A DNA stretch of 64,000 nt from the NCBI RefSeq assembly GCF_901827185.1, contig NZ_LR594671.1, positions 1,240,001 to 1,304,000 on the forward strand. The letters are read 5' to 3'. The position numbers and the translations under genes were made by a program. The notes below the pieces were generated by a model. The model saw nothing but the letters and a program-made list of their open reading frames with translations, was not told where the DNA came from and did no database searches. How positions within the stretch are numbered: position 1 is the first letter of the stretch; each line of letters begins with the position of its first letter. Shown in pieces: positions 1 to 9,642 of the stretch. Source of the DNA: Variovorax sp. PBL-E5. GTDB taxonomy: Bacteria > Pseudomonadota > Gammaproteobacteria > Burkholderiales > Burkholderiaceae_C.

Positions 1-2
1 TC

Positions 3-161
3 GACCACGTGCGCTGGGATGTCGAGGACGATCTCGCGCGCGCCATCGGCGACGTGCCGGCGCACACGCTGGCCACCGGCGCGCGACGCGTGGCGGGCGC
101 GCTGCGGCAGTTCGTCGGCGAGCGCAGCGGACGGGCCGGCGGCACCGCAGGCGCCGAATGA
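3..161 (+). CDS. ubiJ: C-terminal end of a UbiJ-like (SCP2-domain) ubiquinone biosynthesis accessory protein, partial
   Basis: Only the last 52 codons are present; the gene starts outside the window. The readable frame contains a [14 protein letters not shown] stretch, like the C-terminal part of UbiJ/SCP2 proteins that hold lipid intermediates of ubiquinone synthesis, and then a Gly/Ala-rich tail. The stop overlaps the ubiB start in an ATGA arrangement (158-161), so the two genes are probably translationally coupled. UbiJ and UbiB are neighbours in many proteobacteria, and that context carries most of the assignment because the fragment is short. Confidence 0.7.
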   Translation, partial: DHVRWDVEDDLARAIGDVPAHTLATGARRVAGALRQFVGERSGRAGGTAGAE

Positions 162-1723
162 GGCGCGTCTTCCGCGGCGCCGTCATCGTCTGGGTCGCGC
201 TGCGCTACGGCCTCGACGAACTGGTCCTCACGAGCTTCCAGAAGCCGTGGCTGCGCGTGGTGGCGCGGATCGTTTCGGTCGGCCGCAACCTCGACGCGCC
301 GCGCGGCCAGCGCCTGCGCGAGGCGCTGGAGCGGCTGGGGCCGATCTTCGTCAAGTTCGGCCAGGTGCTGTCGACCCGGCGCGATCTGCTGCCGCCCGAC
401 ATCGCCGACGAACTGGCCTGGCTGCAGGACCGGGTGCCGCCCTTCGACTCGAAGATCGCGATCGCGACCATCGAGCGCGCCTTCCGCCGGCCGGTCGGCG
501 ACATCTTCGTGCAGTTCGACGAGACGCCGGTGGCCAGTGCGTCGATCGCCCAGGTGCACTTCGCGACCGTGCGAACGAGCGACGGCACGGTGCGCGAAGC
601 GGCCGTCAAGGTGCTGCGGCCGGGCATGCGCGAGGTGATCGAGAAGGACCTCGAGCTGATGGCCATGATGGCCGGCTGGGTCGAAGGGCTCTCGGCCGAC
701 GGCAAGCGGCTGAAGCCGCGCGAGGTGGTGGCCGAGTTCGACAAGTACCTGCACGACGAGCTCGATCTCGTGCGCGAGGCCGCCAATGCCGCGCAGCTGC
801 GCCGCAACATGACCCAGCTCGAGCTGGTGCTGATCCCGGAGATGTTCTGGGATTTCTGCCATCCGGAAGTGATCGTGATGGAGCGCATGAAGGGCGTGCC
901 GATCGCGCAGCTCGACCGCCTGCGCGCCGCCGGCGTCGACATCCCGAAGCTGGCGCGCGACGGCGTCACGATCTTCTTCACGCAGGTGTTCCGCGACGGC
1001 TTCTTCCATGCCGACATGCACCCCGGCAACATCCAGGTGAGCCTGGATCCGCAGACCTTCGGGCGCTACATCTCGCTCGACTTCGGGATCATCGGCACGC
1101 TGACCGAGTCGGACAAGGAGTACCTGGCGCAGAACTTCGTGGCCTTCTTTCGGCGCGACTACAAGCGCGTCGCCGAGCTGCATCTCGAGAGCGGCTGGGT
1201 GCCCGAGGGCACGCGCATCGACGAGCTCGAGGGGGCGATCCGCACGGTGTGCGAGCCTTACTTCGATCGCCCGCTCAAGGAGATCTCGCTCGGCATGGTG
1301 CTGATGCGGCTGTTCCAGACCTCGCGCCGCTTCCACGTCGAGATCCAGCCGCAGCTGGTGCTGCTGCAGAAGACGCTGCTCAACATCGAAGGGCTCGGGC
1401 GCCAGATCGATCCCGAGCTCGACCTCTGGCACACGGCCAAGCCTTTCCTCGAGAAGTGGATGACCGACCAGATTGGCCCGCACAAGCTGTTCGAGCAGCT
1501 GCGCGCCGAGGCGCCGCGCTACGCGAAGCTGCTGCCGCAGCTGCCGCGCCTCCTGCACGATTTCCTGGAAAATCGCCCCGCCGACCACCGCCGGGAACTG
1601 CTGGAGCTGCTGGCTGCGCAGAAGCGGACCAACCGCCTGCTGCAGACCATCATCTACTGCGGCGTCGGCTTCGTCCTGGGGTTGTTGGCGATGCAATTGC
1701 TGGTGCGCGTGCGCTTGTTCTAG
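158..1723 (+). CDS. ubiB: UbiB, ABC1/ADCK-family atypical kinase needed for ubiquinone synthesis
   Basis: A 521-residue protein of the UbiB/ABC1 family, an atypical kinase or ATPase that supports the aerobic ubiquinone pathway at the inner membrane. The family signature KFGQ lies at residues 66-69, followed by LSTRRDLLP. An alanine/serine loop (VASASIAQ, about 125-131) replaces the usual glycine-rich loop, Lys151 sits in AAVKVLRP, the catalytic-loop equivalent HADMHPGN is near 285-293, and a DFG triad is near 306. A hydrophobic C-terminal segment (about 495-516) is a likely membrane anchor. The length is normal for the family. The start overlaps the upstream ubiJ stop, which fixes it well. 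Confidence 0.96.
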   Translation: MRRVFRGAVIVWVALRYGLDELVLTSFQKPWLRVVARIVSVGRNLDAPRGQRLREALERLGPIFVKFGQVLSTRRDLLPPDIADELAWLQDRVPPFDSKIAIATIERAFRRPVGDIFVQFDETPVASASIAQVHFATVRTSDGTVREAAVKVLRPGMREVIEKDLELMAMMAGWVEGLSADGKRLKPREVVAEFDKYLHDELDLVREAANAAQLRRNMTQLELVLIPEMFWDFCHPEVIVMERMKGVPIAQLDRLRAAGVDIPKLARDGVTIFFTQVFRDGFFHADMHPGNIQVSLDPQTFGRYISLDFGIIGTLTESDKEYLAQNFVAFFRRDYKRVAELHLESGWVPEGTRIDELEGAIRTVCEPYFDRPLKEISLGMVLMRLFQTSRRFHVEIQPQLVLLQKTLLNIEGLGRQIDPELDLWHTAKPFLEKWMTDQIGPHKLFEQLRAEAPRYAKLLPQLPRLLHDFLENRPADHRRELLELLAAQKRTNRLLQTIIYCGVGFVLGLLAMQLLVRVRLF

Positions 1724-1797
1724 AAGGCCTGAACTTTGCGTGCGCGGCCGTGTCTGTCGCTCGCTTCGTTGCTCAATTCTTTCCGGAGGTTCGTTCC

Positions 1798-2922
1798 ATG
1801 AAATCGATGTTGCTGCGCCCCGCGCGGATCCTGTGGGCTCTGGCCCTGGGCGCTGCCGTGCTGGGCGCTCCCGTCCATGCGCAAGAGGAGAAGGTCCTCA
1901 ACATCTACAACTGGGGCGACTACATCGCCGACGACACGGTCGCGAACTTCGAGAAGGAAACCGGCATCAAGGTCCGCTATGACCTGTTCGACAGCAACGA
2001 GGCGCTGCATGCCAAGCTGGTGGCCGGCATGAGCGGCTACGACATCGTCGTGCCGGGCTCCCACTTCGCCAAGATGCAGATCCAGGCCGGCCTGCTGCAG
2101 AAGCTGGACAAGTCCAGGATCCCCAACCTCGCCAATCTCGATCCGGCGATCCAGGCCCAACTGGCCAAGATGGACCCGGGCAACGACTACATCGTCGACT
2201 GGCTCTGGGGCTACACGACGGTGGGTATCAACGCCGACAAGGTGAAGAAGGCGCTCGGCAGCATGCCGATGCCGGACAACGCCTGGGACCTGGTGTTCAA
2301 GCCCGAGTACGCGTCGAAGCTCAAGGGCTGCGGCGTGTCCTTCCTCGACACCGCGTCGGAGATTTTGCCGATCGCGCTCAAGTACATCGGCAAGGATCCG
2401 CGCAGCAAGGACCCGGCCGACTACAAGGCCGCGGGCGACATGCTGAAGGCCGTGCGGCCCGACGTGACGCGTTTCTCCGGCTCCGGCTCCGACTACATCG
2501 ACCAGATGGCCAAGGGCCAGCTGTGCGCGGTGATCGGCTGGTCGGGCGACATCATGATCGCCAAGGACAAGTCGACCAAGGCGAAGAATCCGCAGAACCT
2601 CGAGGTGCTGCTGCCCAAGATGGGCGGCCTGCTGTTCTTCGACACGATGGCGATCCCCAAGGACGCCAAGCATCCGGAGAACGCGTACAAGTGGATCAAC
2701 TACATCCTGCGCCCGGAGGTGCATGCGTCGCTCACCAACAAGGTGTTCTACGCGAACCCCAACAAGGCAGCGATGAAGTTCGTCAATCCGGTGCTGGCCA
2801 AGGACAAGGCCGTGTTCCCCGATGCGGCCGCGCTCGCGACGATGATTCCGCCCGACACGCCGGACCAGGCCACGCTGCGGCTGGTGACGCGCACCTTCAC
2901 CAACTTCAAGGCCAATCGCTGA
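1798..2922 (+). CDS. potF: Periplasmic polyamine (putrescine/spermidine) binding protein of an ABC importer
   Basis: A 374-residue extracytoplasmic solute receptor of the PotD/PotF family. It begins with a Sec signal peptide (positive MKSMLLRPAR, hydrophobic core, likely cleavage after VHA at residue 28). The mature protein starts with LNIYNWGDYIADD, the hallmark beginning of polyamine receptors, and carries GSGSDYIDQM and GWSGD segments typical of the binding cleft. An AGGT-containing ribosome site (cggaggt) precedes the ATG. It heads a potF-G-H-I operon. Putrescine rather than spermidine is a guess from the overall PotF-like layout; the ligand cannot be settled from sequence alone. Confidence 0.93.
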   Translation: MKSMLLRPARILWALALGAAVLGAPVHAQEEKVLNIYNWGDYIADDTVANFEKETGIKVRYDLFDSNEALHAKLVAGMSGYDIVVPGSHFAKMQIQAGLLQKLDKSRIPNLANLDPAIQAQLAKMDPGNDYIVDWLWGYTTVGINADKVKKALGSMPMPDNAWDLVFKPEYASKLKGCGVSFLDTASEILPIALKYIGKDPRSKDPADYKAAGDMLKAVRPDVTRFSGSGSDYIDQMAKGQLCAVIGWSGDIMIAKDKSTKAKNPQNLEVLLPKMGGLLFFDTMAIPKDAKHPENAYKWINYILRPEVHASLTNKVFYANPNKAAMKFVNPVLAKDKAVFPDAAALATMIPPDTPDQATLRLVTRTFTNFKANR

Positions 2923-2932
2923 CAGGGTGCGT

Positions 2933-4033
2933 ATGAATGCTTCCGGGGCGCCAGGCGCCTTCCTGCGCATCGAGGCCGTCACCAAGGACTTCGGCGATTT
3001 CCGCGCGGTGGACCAGGTCAGCCTGGACGTCGCGCGCGGCGAGATCTTCGCGCTGCTCGGCTCTTCGGGCTGCGGCAAGAGCACGCTGCTGCGGATCCTC
3101 GCCGGCTTCGAGGCGCCGTCGTCGGGACGGGTGGTGCTCGACGGCGTCGATCTCGCGGGCCGGCCGCCCTACGAGCGGCCGGTCAACATGATGTTCCAGT
3201 CGTACGCGCTGTTTCCGCACCTGACGGTCCGGGACAACATCGCCTTCGGCCTGCGTCGCGACAAGCTGCCCAAGGCCGAGATCGCGGCGCGCGTCGACGA
3301 GATGCTGCGCCTGGTGCAGCTCACGGCGCTGGCCGGGCGCAAGCCGCATCAGCTCTCCGGCGGCCAGCAGCAGCGCGTGGCGCTGGCGCGCAGCCTGGCC
3401 AAGCGGCCGCAATTGCTGCTGCTCGACGAGCCGCTCGGCGCGCTCGACAAGAAGCTGCGCGAGGCGACGCAGATCGAACTGGTCAACATCATCCGGCAGG
3501 TCGGCGTGACCTGCGTGCTGGTGACCCACGACCAGGAGGAGGCCATGACCATGGCCTCGCGCATGGCGGTGATGAGCGAAGGCCGCTTCCTGCAGGTCGG
3601 CAGTCCGGCCGACGTCTACGAGACGCCTGCGACGCGCTTCGTTGCCGACTTCATCGGCAACGTCAACCTGATGGATGGCGTGATCGAGACCGACGAGGCC
3701 GACCACGTCGACATCCGCTGCGCCGACGTGCTGCACCGTGTCGGCCACGGGATCACCGGCTACCAGGGGCAGACCGTCACCGTCGCGGTGCGGCCCGAGA
3801 AGATCCACCTCTGCGCAAGCGAGCCTGAGGACGATCACAACAAGGCCCGCGGCGTGGTCCGGGCCTCGTCGTATTTCGGGGTCTACACGGTCTACCACCT
3901 CGAGCTGGCCAGCGGTGCCGCGCTCAAGGTCAATGTCGAGAACGAAACCCGGCACCGCGAGGGCGTCCCCGTCGAAGGCGACGCCGTCTGGGCCCATTGG
4001 CTGCCGACCTCGCAGGTCGTGCTCACGCAGTAG
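2933..4033 (+). CDS. potG: Polyamine ABC transporter ATP-binding subunit
   Basis: The ATPase that powers the polyamine importer, 366 residues from this start. Walker A (GSSGCGKST) is at residues 43-51, the Q-loop glutamine sits in MMFQSYALFPH (about 86-96), the ABC signature LSGGQQQR starts at 141, Walker B LLLLDEP is at 161-167, and the switch histidine is His199 in LVTHDQEE. A TOBE-type regulatory domain fills the C-terminus. I chose ATG 2933 because AGGG at 2924-2927 is well spaced from it; an in-frame GTG at 2927 would add two residues. It lies 10 bases downstream of the receptor gene. Confidence 0.94.
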   Translation: MNASGAPGAFLRIEAVTKDFGDFRAVDQVSLDVARGEIFALLGSSGCGKSTLLRILAGFEAPSSGRVVLDGVDLAGRPPYERPVNMMFQSYALFPHLTVRDNIAFGLRRDKLPKAEIAARVDEMLRLVQLTALAGRKPHQLSGGQQQRVALARSLAKRPQLLLLDEPLGALDKKLREATQIELVNIIRQVGVTCVLVTHDQEEAMTMASRMAVMSEGRFLQVGSPADVYETPATRFVADFIGNVNLMDGVIETDEADHVDIRCADVLHRVGHGITGYQGQTVTVAVRPEKIHLCASEPEDDHNKARGVVRASSYFGVYTVYHLELASGAALKVNVENETRHREGVPVEGDAVWAHWLPTSQVVLTQ

Positions 4034-4043
4034 GACGGGCGGC

Positions 4044-4997
4044 ATGGACAGGTCCGATGCCCTCGGGCGTTCCGCGCAGGCTGACGGCAAGCCCGCCTTC
4101 GTGCGGGGCCGCAGCCTCGTGATCGGTGCGCCCACGTTGTGGCTGCTGGTTTTTTTCCTGCTGCCCTTCTTGATCGTGCTGCGCATCAGCTTCGCGGAAA
4201 TGGACGGCGCCCGGGTGAGCGACCTGCTCAGCTTCGCGAACCAGCAGTTCTCGCTGACGCTGAAGCTGCAGAATTACGCCACGCTGCTGCAGGACGACCT
4301 CTACGTGGCGACCTACGGGCATTCGCTGCTCTATGCGGGTGTCACCACCGTGATCTGCCTGCTCATCGGCTATCCCTTCGCCTACTTCATGGCGCGTGCG
4401 TCCGCGGCCCGGCAGCCGCTGCTGCTGATGGGCGTGATGCTGCCGTTCTGGACCAGCTTCCTGCTGCGCGTCTACGCGTGGAAAGGCTTGCTGGACGCCG
4501 ACACCGGCTGGGTCGGCCGTTTCCTTGCGTACATCCATGCCGACAGCCTGCTGCTGCCGCTGGGCCTGATCTCCTCGCCCGGCCAGTTCATGTACAGCCC
4601 TTTCTCGCTCGTGCTGGGCATGGTCTACACCTACCTGCCCTTCATGGTGCTGCCGCTCTACGGCACGCTGTCCAAGATGGACCTGCAATTGCTGGAGGCC
4701 GCGCAGGACCTGGGCGCGACGGCTTGGCAGGCCTTCTGGCGCGTGACCGTGCCGCTGTCGCGCAGCGGGATCGTCGCCGGCGCGATGCTGGTCTTCATTC
4801 CCTGCGTCGGCGAGTACGTCATTCCCGAATTGCTGGGCGGCCCCGAGACGCTGATGATCGGCCGCGTGCTGTGGGACGAGTTCTTCTCCAACAACGACTG
4901 GCCGATGGCGTCCAGCGTGGCCGTGGTCATGGTGCTGCTGATCATCGTGCCACTGGCGCTCTTCAACAACGCCCAGGCCAGGGCGGCGCGCGGATGA
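4044..4997 (+). CDS. potH: Polyamine ABC transporter permease, first subunit (PotB/PotH type)
   Basis: A 317-residue inner-membrane permease with about six transmembrane helices; the first (residues ~25-47) is strongly hydrophobic. The EAA loop that docks on the ATPase is clear (EAAQDLGATAWQAFWRVTVP, about residues 218-237). It starts 10 bases after the ATPase gene and its stop overlaps the start of the next permease (ATGA, 4994-4997). It pairs with the following subunit to form the translocation channel. PotB and PotH cannot be told apart securely from sequence, but the operon order receptor-ATPase-permease-permease matches potFGHI. Confidence 0.93.
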   Translation: MDRSDALGRSAQADGKPAFVRGRSLVIGAPTLWLLVFFLLPFLIVLRISFAEMDGARVSDLLSFANQQFSLTLKLQNYATLLQDDLYVATYGHSLLYAGVTTVICLLIGYPFAYFMARASAARQPLLLMGVMLPFWTSFLLRVYAWKGLLDADTGWVGRFLAYIHADSLLLPLGLISSPGQFMYSPFSLVLGMVYTYLPFMVLPLYGTLSKMDLQLLEAAQDLGATAWQAFWRVTVPLSRSGIVAGAMLVFIPCVGEYVIPELLGGPETLMIGRVLWDEFFSNNDWPMASSVAVVMVLLIIVPLALFNNAQARAARG

Positions 4998-5845
4998 TCG
5001 CGACACCCGCCGCGCGCTGGACCGGCCGCATCTGGCTGCTGCTGGGCTTCGGGTTCCTCTACCTGCCGATCGTCGCGCTGATCGTCTTCAGCGTCACCGA
5101 TTCGCCGGTGCCCAACGTGTGGGCGGGCTTCAGCCTGCGCTGGTACCACAAGCTGGCCGGCGACGAGGAGATCCGCGACGGCCTGTTCCTCTCGCTGCGC
5201 ATCGCCGCCGCCACCGCGACCGGCGCCATCGTGCTGGGCACGCTGGCAGCCTTCACGCTGGAGCGCTTTCCGCGCTTCCGGGGCCGCACGATGTTCTCGG
5301 GCATGGTCAGCGCGCCGCTCGTGATGCCCGAGGTCATCGTCGGACTGTCGTTGCTGCTGATGCTGGTCTCGGTCCAGCGCACCTTCGGTTTTCCCGAGCG
5401 CGGCCTGGTCACGATCTGGTTCGGCCACCTGCTGGTGGGCATGGCCTATGCCACGGTGGTGATCAGCGCCCGGCTGCGCGACCTCAATCCGCAGTTCGAG
5501 GAGGCGGCCCAGGATCTGGGCGCGCGCCCGCTGCAGGTGTTCTGGCTCGTGACCCTGCCGATGATCGCCGAGTCGCTGATGGCGGCCTGGCTCCTGACCT
5601 TCACGCTGTCGCTCGACGACGTGGTGATGTCCGCCTTCCTCTCGGGGCCGGGCTCGACGACGCTGCCGCTGGTGATCTTCTCGCGCGCCCGCCTGGGGCT
5701 GGACCCGACGGTCAATGCGCTGGCCACCGTCGTGATCGCGCTGGTGGCGGTGTTCGTCGTCGTGTCGAGCTACCTGCTCGCCGCCCGGGAGCGCCGCCGT
5801 TACAAGGAAGGGCGGGCCGCGGTCCGGGGGGCTGCGCGCTTATAA
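4994..5845 (+). CDS. potI: Polyamine ABC transporter permease, second subunit (PotC/PotI type)
   Basis: A 283-residue membrane permease with six predicted helices and an EAA motif (EAAQDLGARPLQVFWLVTLP) near residues 168-187. The N-terminal helix LLLGFGFLYLPIVALIVFSV is typical of PotC/PotI. The start overlaps the stop of the upstream permease by four bases, indicating coupled translation and a 1:1 heterodimer. The gene ends inside a TATAAT hexamer that may serve as the -10 box of the downstream fmdB-aspS group. It is the last gene of the importer operon. Confidence 0.93.
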   Translation: MIATPAARWTGRIWLLLGFGFLYLPIVALIVFSVTDSPVPNVWAGFSLRWYHKLAGDEEIRDGLFLSLRIAAATATGAIVLGTLAAFTLERFPRFRGRTMFSGMVSAPLVMPEVIVGLSLLLMLVSVQRTFGFPERGLVTIWFGHLLVGMAYATVVISARLRDLNPQFEEAAQDLGARPLQVFWLVTLPMIAESLMAAWLLTFTLSLDDVVMSAFLSGPGSTTLPLVIFSRARLGLDPTVNALATVVIALVAVFVVVSSYLLAARERRRYKEGRAAVRGAARL

Positions 5846-5846
5846 T
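5841..5846 (+). promoter_or_regulatory. Candidate -10 element for the fmdB/DUF502/aspS group
   Basis: A perfect TATAAT lies over the stop codon of the last polyamine permease gene, 52 bases before the fmdB-like start. No convincing TTGACA-like -35 box is visible 17 bases upstream, where the sequence is G-rich, so this is a weak call based on the hexamer and its position. Confidence 0.4.
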
Positions 5847-5897
5847 CGAGGGCTTTGCGAGCGGCCGCCGGCTGCTCCATACCCACCCCCCGAATCC

Positions 5898-6263
5898 ATG
5901 CCCATTTACGCCTACAAGTGCGGCGCCTGCGGCTTTGCCAAGGACGCGCTGCAGAAATTGTCCGACGCGCCGCTCACGGAATGCCCGTCTTGCGGCGCGA
6001 GCGCGTTCAGCAAACAGCTCACGGCCGCCGGCTTCCAGCTCAAGGGCTCCGGCTGGTACGTGACCGACTTTCGCGACGGCGGCGGGAAGAAGGGCGGCGA
6101 GAAGAACGGTGACCAGGCCGGCAACAAGGGCGCCGAACCCGCAGCCGCACCGGCTGCAACGGCCGACGGCGCCGCTGCCAAGCCCGCGGAAACCGCGGCA
6201 AAGTCACCTGCACCGGCCCCCGCACCCGCGGCTGCCGCCGCGCCCGCAGCCAAGAGCGACTGA
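5898..6263 (+). CDS. FmdB-family small zinc-ribbon protein with Ala/Pro-rich tail
   Basis: A 121-residue protein. The first ~45 residues are an FmdB/CxxC zinc ribbon with Cys8, Cys11, Cys29 and Cys32 (CGAC and CPSC pairs) following the typical MPIYAYKC start. Residues ~75-121 form a low-complexity tail of alanine, proline, glycine and lysine, probably disordered. FmdB was named from a methylotroph regulatory region; the molecular role of these small ribbons is not established. The gene sits 9 bases before a DUF502 gene and just ahead of aspS, an arrangement common in Burkholderiales, and the three are probably co-transcribed. Confidence 0.85.
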   Translation: MPIYAYKCGACGFAKDALQKLSDAPLTECPSCGASAFSKQLTAAGFQLKGSGWYVTDFRDGGGKKGGEKNGDQAGNKGAEPAAAPAATADGAAAKPAETAAKSPAPAPAPAAAAAPAAKSD

Positions 6264-6272
6264 GTCTGCGCC

Positions 6273-6893
6273 ATGCTCGCCCTGCGCAAATGGCTGCTTT
6301 CCGGCTTGCTGGTCATCGTGCCGCTGGTCATCACGCTGGGCGTGCTGAACTGGATCATCGGCACGCTCGACCAGACGCTGTGGCTGCTGCCCGAGGCGTG
6401 GCAGCAGTGGCTCAACGACCACAGGGTGCGCGGCCTCGGTGTGCTGCTCACGCTGGCGATCCTGCTGGCGGTCGGCGCGATCGCCAGCAATTTCGTCGGC
6501 AAGCGGCTGCTCGGCTGGGGCGATGCGGTGGTGCGGCGCATTCCCGTCGTGCGCTCGATCTATTCCAGCGTCAAGCAGGTGTCGGACACGCTGTTCTCCG
6601 AGAACGGCAATGCCTTCCGCACCGCCGTGCTGATCCAGTGGCCGCGCGAGAGCGTGTGGACCATCGCCTTCGTGACCGGCACCCCCGGCAGGGACGTGGT
6701 CGATCACCTGGGCGGCGGCGACTATCTCGGCGTCTACGTGCCGACCACGCCCAATCCCACGGGCGGCTACTTCGTGATGCTCAAGCGCAGCGACTGCATC
6801 GAACTCAAGATGAGCGTGGATGAAGCGCTCAAGTACATCGTCTCGATGGGGGTGGTCGTTCCCGGCGGCCCCGCCACCATCGCACTCAAGTAA
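6273..6893 (+). CDS. DUF502 family inner-membrane protein
   Basis: A 206-residue protein with two N-terminal transmembrane helices (about residues 10-30 and 56-76) and a soluble C-terminal part. The segment RRIPVVRSIYSSVKQVSDTL, the VPTTPNPTGGYF motif and the ending VSMGVVVP are hallmarks of the DUF502 family. The function is unknown. It lies between the FmdB-like gene (9 bases away) and aspS (33 bases), suggesting one transcript. The length is normal for the family. Confidence 0.88.
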   Translation: MLALRKWLLSGLLVIVPLVITLGVLNWIIGTLDQTLWLLPEAWQQWLNDHRVRGLGVLLTLAILLAVGAIASNFVGKRLLGWGDAVVRRIPVVRSIYSSVKQVSDTLFSENGNAFRTAVLIQWPRESVWTIAFVTGTPGRDVVDHLGGGDYLGVYVPTTPNPTGGYFVMLKRSDCIELKMSVDEALKYIVSMGVVVPGGPATIALK

Positions 6894-6926
6894 AGCAACG
6901 CGCCGCTCCGGCGCCGGAATCCAGCT

Positions 6927-8729
6927 ATGGCCATGCGTTCTCACTATTGCGGTCTCGTGACCGAAGCCCTGATGGGCGAAACCGTCACCCTGTGCGGCTG
7001 GGTCAATCGCCGGCGCGACCACGGCGGCGTGATCTTCATCGACCTGCGCGACCGCGAAGGCTACGTGCAGGTGGTGTGCGATCCCGACCGCGTCGCGACC
7101 TTCGCGACCGCGGAAGGCCTGCGCAACGAGTTCTGCATGCAGGTCGTCGGCCTGGTGCGCGCGCGCCCCGAGGGCACGGTCAACGAGAACCTGAAGAGCG
7201 GCAAAATCGAGGTGCTGTGCCAGGAGATGAAGGTGCTCAACCCGTCGGTCACGCCGCCCTTCCTGCTGGACGACGACAACCTGTCGGAAACCACCCGCCT
7301 CACGCACCGCGTGCTGGACCTGCGCCGTCCGGTGATGCAGCGCAACATGATGCTGCGCTACAAGGTCACCATGGAGACGCGCAAGTTCCTCGATGCCAAC
7401 GGCTTCATCGACATCGAGACGCCGATGCTCGGCAAGTCCACGCCCGAAGGCGCGCGCGACTACCTGGTGCCCAGCCGCGTGCACGACGGCAGCTTCTTCG
7501 CGCTGCCGCAGTCGCCGCAGCTCTTCAAGCAGCTCTTGATGGTGGCCGGCTACGACCGCTACTACCAGATCGTCAAGTGCTTCCGCGACGAAGACCTGCG
7601 CGCCGATCGCCAGCCCGAATTCACGCAGATCGACATCGAGACCTCGTTCCTCGCCGAAGAGGAAATCCGGGAGATGTTCGAGGGCATGATCCGCAACGTG
7701 TTCCGCAACGCCGCGGGCATCGACCTGCCGGTGTTCCCGACCATGAGCTACGGCGACGCGATGTTCAAGTACGGCTCGGACAAGCCCGACCTGCGCGTGA
7801 AGCTCGAATTCACCGAGCTCACCGAGCTCATGAAGCGCGTGGAGTTCAAGGTGTTCGCGGGTGCGGCCAACATGGCCGGTGGTCGCGTGGTGGCGCTGCG
7901 CGTGCCCGGCGGCGGTGCCGAGGGCGGGCTGTCGCGCGGCGAGATCGACGCCTACCAGGAGTTCGTCAAGATCTACGGCGCCAAGGGCCTGGCCTACATC
8001 AAGGTCAACGACGTCCAGGCCGGCCGCGAAGGGCTGCAGAGCCCGATCGTCAAGAACCTCGACGACAGCGCGCTGGCCGAGATCATCGCCCGCACCGGCG
8101 CGTGCAACGGCGACATCCTGTTCTTCGGTGCCGACAAGGAAAAGGTCGTGAACGACGCGATCGGTGCGCTGCGCGTCAAGATCGGCCACAGCGCCTTCGG
8201 CCGCAAGACCGGCCTGTTCGACGACCGCTGGGCGCCGCTCTGGGTGGTCGATTTCCCGATGTTCGAATTCGACGAGGAAGGCCAGCGCTGGTCGGCCGTG
8301 CACCATCCGTTCACCGCGCCCAAGGACGGGCACGAGGACCTCATGGACACCGCGCCCGAGAAGTGCATCGCCAAGGCCTACGACATGGTGCTCAACGGCA
8401 TCGAGATGGGCGGCGGGTCGGTGCGTATCCATCGCGAGGAAGTGCAGAGCAAGGTGTTCCGCGCGCTCAAGATCAGTGCCGAGGATGCGCAGAACAAGTT
8501 CGGCTTCCTGCTCGATGCGCTGCAATACGGCGCACCGCCGCACGGCGGCATCGCGATCGGCCTGGATCGTCTCGTCATGCTGATGACCGGCGCCGAATCG
8601 ATCCGCGACGTGATCGCCTTCCCCAAGACCCAGCGCGCGCAGGACCTGCTGACGCAGGCGCCGAGCCCGGTCGACGAGAAGCAGCTGCGCGAGCTGCACA
8701 TCAAGCTTCGCAACGTCCAGGCCGCCTGA
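6927..8729 (+). CDS. aspS: Aspartyl-tRNA synthetase
   Basis: A 600-residue class II aminoacyl-tRNA synthetase of the bacterial type. An OB-fold anticodon-binding domain covers about residues 1-110 ([20 protein letters not shown]). Motif 2 ([20 protein letters not shown]) lies near 219-238, the bacterial GAD insertion is in the middle (~290-420), and motif 3 ([13 protein letters not shown]) is near 540-552. The length is standard. Cells of this group often use a non-discriminating enzyme that also charges tRNA-Asn; the sequence alone does not settle that. The gene follows the DUF502 gene closely. Confidence 0.97.
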   Translation: MAMRSHYCGLVTEALMGETVTLCGWVNRRRDHGGVIFIDLRDREGYVQVVCDPDRVATFATAEGLRNEFCMQVVGLVRARPEGTVNENLKSGKIEVLCQEMKVLNPSVTPPFLLDDDNLSETTRLTHRVLDLRRPVMQRNMMLRYKVTMETRKFLDANGFIDIETPMLGKSTPEGARDYLVPSRVHDGSFFALPQSPQLFKQLLMVAGYDRYYQIVKCFRDEDLRADRQPEFTQIDIETSFLAEEEIREMFEGMIRNVFRNAAGIDLPVFPTMSYGDAMFKYGSDKPDLRVKLEFTELTELMKRVEFKVFAGAANMAGGRVVALRVPGGGAEGGLSRGEIDAYQEFVKIYGAKGLAYIKVNDVQAGREGLQSPIVKNLDDSALAEIIARTGACNGDILFFGADKEKVVNDAIGALRVKIGHSAFGRKTGLFDDRWAPLWVVDFPMFEFDEEGQRWSAVHHPFTAPKDGHEDLMDTAPEKCIAKAYDMVLNGIEMGGGSVRIHREEVQSKVFRALKISAEDAQNKFGFLLDALQYGAPPHGGIAIGLDRLVMLMTGAESIRDVIAFPKTQRAQDLLTQAPSPVDEKQLRELHIKLRNVQAA

Positions 8730-8767
8730 GGCTCGGGCAGCACCACGGGCCTGCGGGACGGCCGCGC

Positions 8768-9547
8768 TCAGTGCGCAGCGTCGCCCGTTTCCGTCCATTC
8801 GAAAGGCTGCACCTCCGTGCGCAGTTGCGTCCCGAGTTCGGCGCGGCGCCGCGCCGGCATGCGGGCATTGATCGCGGCGATGCTGATGCCCGCGTAGCTG
8901 TGGGCCGATAGCTGGAACGCGCAGCCGACGCCCGAGGTCTGCTCGGTGCGCGCATCCACCATTTCGGCATGGCCTGACCGGCGCGCTGCGCGGATCAGGG
9001 ACATGAGCCTGGCGAGGCTCATGTGGGCGCGTGCATAGTCGGCAGGGTGCCGCGCATGCATCGCGGCGACGTCGGCATCTTCCATGCGGGCCATCCGATC
9101 GACACCCACCGCGCTCAGGCCCAGCAGGCGGCGGCTCCCGGGCTCGACGACGAAGGCCTTGATCGGGTAGGAGCCTTCCTCGCGGTGCAGGCAAAGCGCA
9201 TGGTCGCCGCTCTGCACGATCAGGAACACGGTGTCGCCGGTAAGCCGCGCGATCTTCTGCATCGCCGGGCGAAGCCGCTCGATCACGGGGGCCATGCCGG
9301 CCGACACGAGCCCCAGTTGCATGGCTTCCATGCCCAGCCGGTAGTGCTGCGATCCGGGCGGGCGCTCGACGAACGCCTGCTTCACCAGGCAGGCCAGCAG
9401 CCGATGCGCCGTCGAGCGGTCGATACCGCTCAATGTGATCAGGTCCTTCAGCCGGATGCCGGTCGCGTGATGGGCACCCACGTGCCTGAGCAAGGTCAGC
9501 ACGCGGACTGCGCTTTGAACGCCACCGGTGGCGCGAGAAGTTCCCAT
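8768..9547 (-). CDS. IclR-family transcriptional regulator
   Basis: A 259-residue regulator with a winged helix-turn-helix (about residues 10-70, containing TLSGIDRSTAHRLLACLVKQ) and an IclR effector-binding domain (about 85-255, with the typical GYAGIS-like segment SYAGISIAAINARM). The ATG at 9547 begins the conserved part; an in-frame TTG at 9601 would add 18 residues but would overlap the divergent gene's leader. It is transcribed away from a Bug-type solute receptor gene, the classic arrangement in which IclR controls uptake or breakdown of an organic acid. The effector is unknown. Confidence 0.9.
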   Translation of the reverse strand: MGTSRATGGVQSAVRVLTLLRHVGAHHATGIRLKDLITLSGIDRSTAHRLLACLVKQAFVERPPGSQHYRLGMEAMQLGLVSAGMAPVIERLRPAMQKIARLTGDTVFLIVQSGDHALCLHREEGSYPIKAFVVEPGSRRLLGLSAVGVDRMARMEDADVAAMHARHPADYARAHMSLARLMSLIRAARRSGHAEMVDARTEQTSGVGCAFQLSAHSYAGISIAAINARMPARRRAELGTQLRTEVQPFEWTETGDAAH

Positions 9548-9642
9548 GATGCGAGAGAAAGTTGAAAAAGAGTTTGTACTGCGGGAATCTCTCTTTTCCA
9601 ATGAATCCCGTCAAGCGCACCGCGCCGATGAAGGAGACACCG
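9548..9642. promoter_or_regulatory. Divergent control region between iclR-type gene and Bug receptor gene
   Basis: This 95-base region separates two divergent starts and is more AT-rich than its surroundings, with a run of gttgaaaaagagtttgtact. It must hold both promoters and is the natural place for the IclR operator. An AAGGAG ribosome site for the receptor gene lies at 9631-9636. I could not define a convincing palindrome by eye. Confidence 0.5.

Noticed and set aside
19..2922. Open frame running from before ubiB into the polyamine receptor
   Set aside because: Only the last 374 codons, from ATG 1798, are a real protein with signal peptide; the part before is an out-of-frame shadow of ubiB.
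6204..9620. Long reverse-strand open frame of over 1,100 codons
   Set aside because: It is antisense to DUF502, aspS and adjacent genes, all of which have clear motifs. GC-rich codon use keeps the reverse frame open; its translation is histidine/arginine-rich with no conserved domain.
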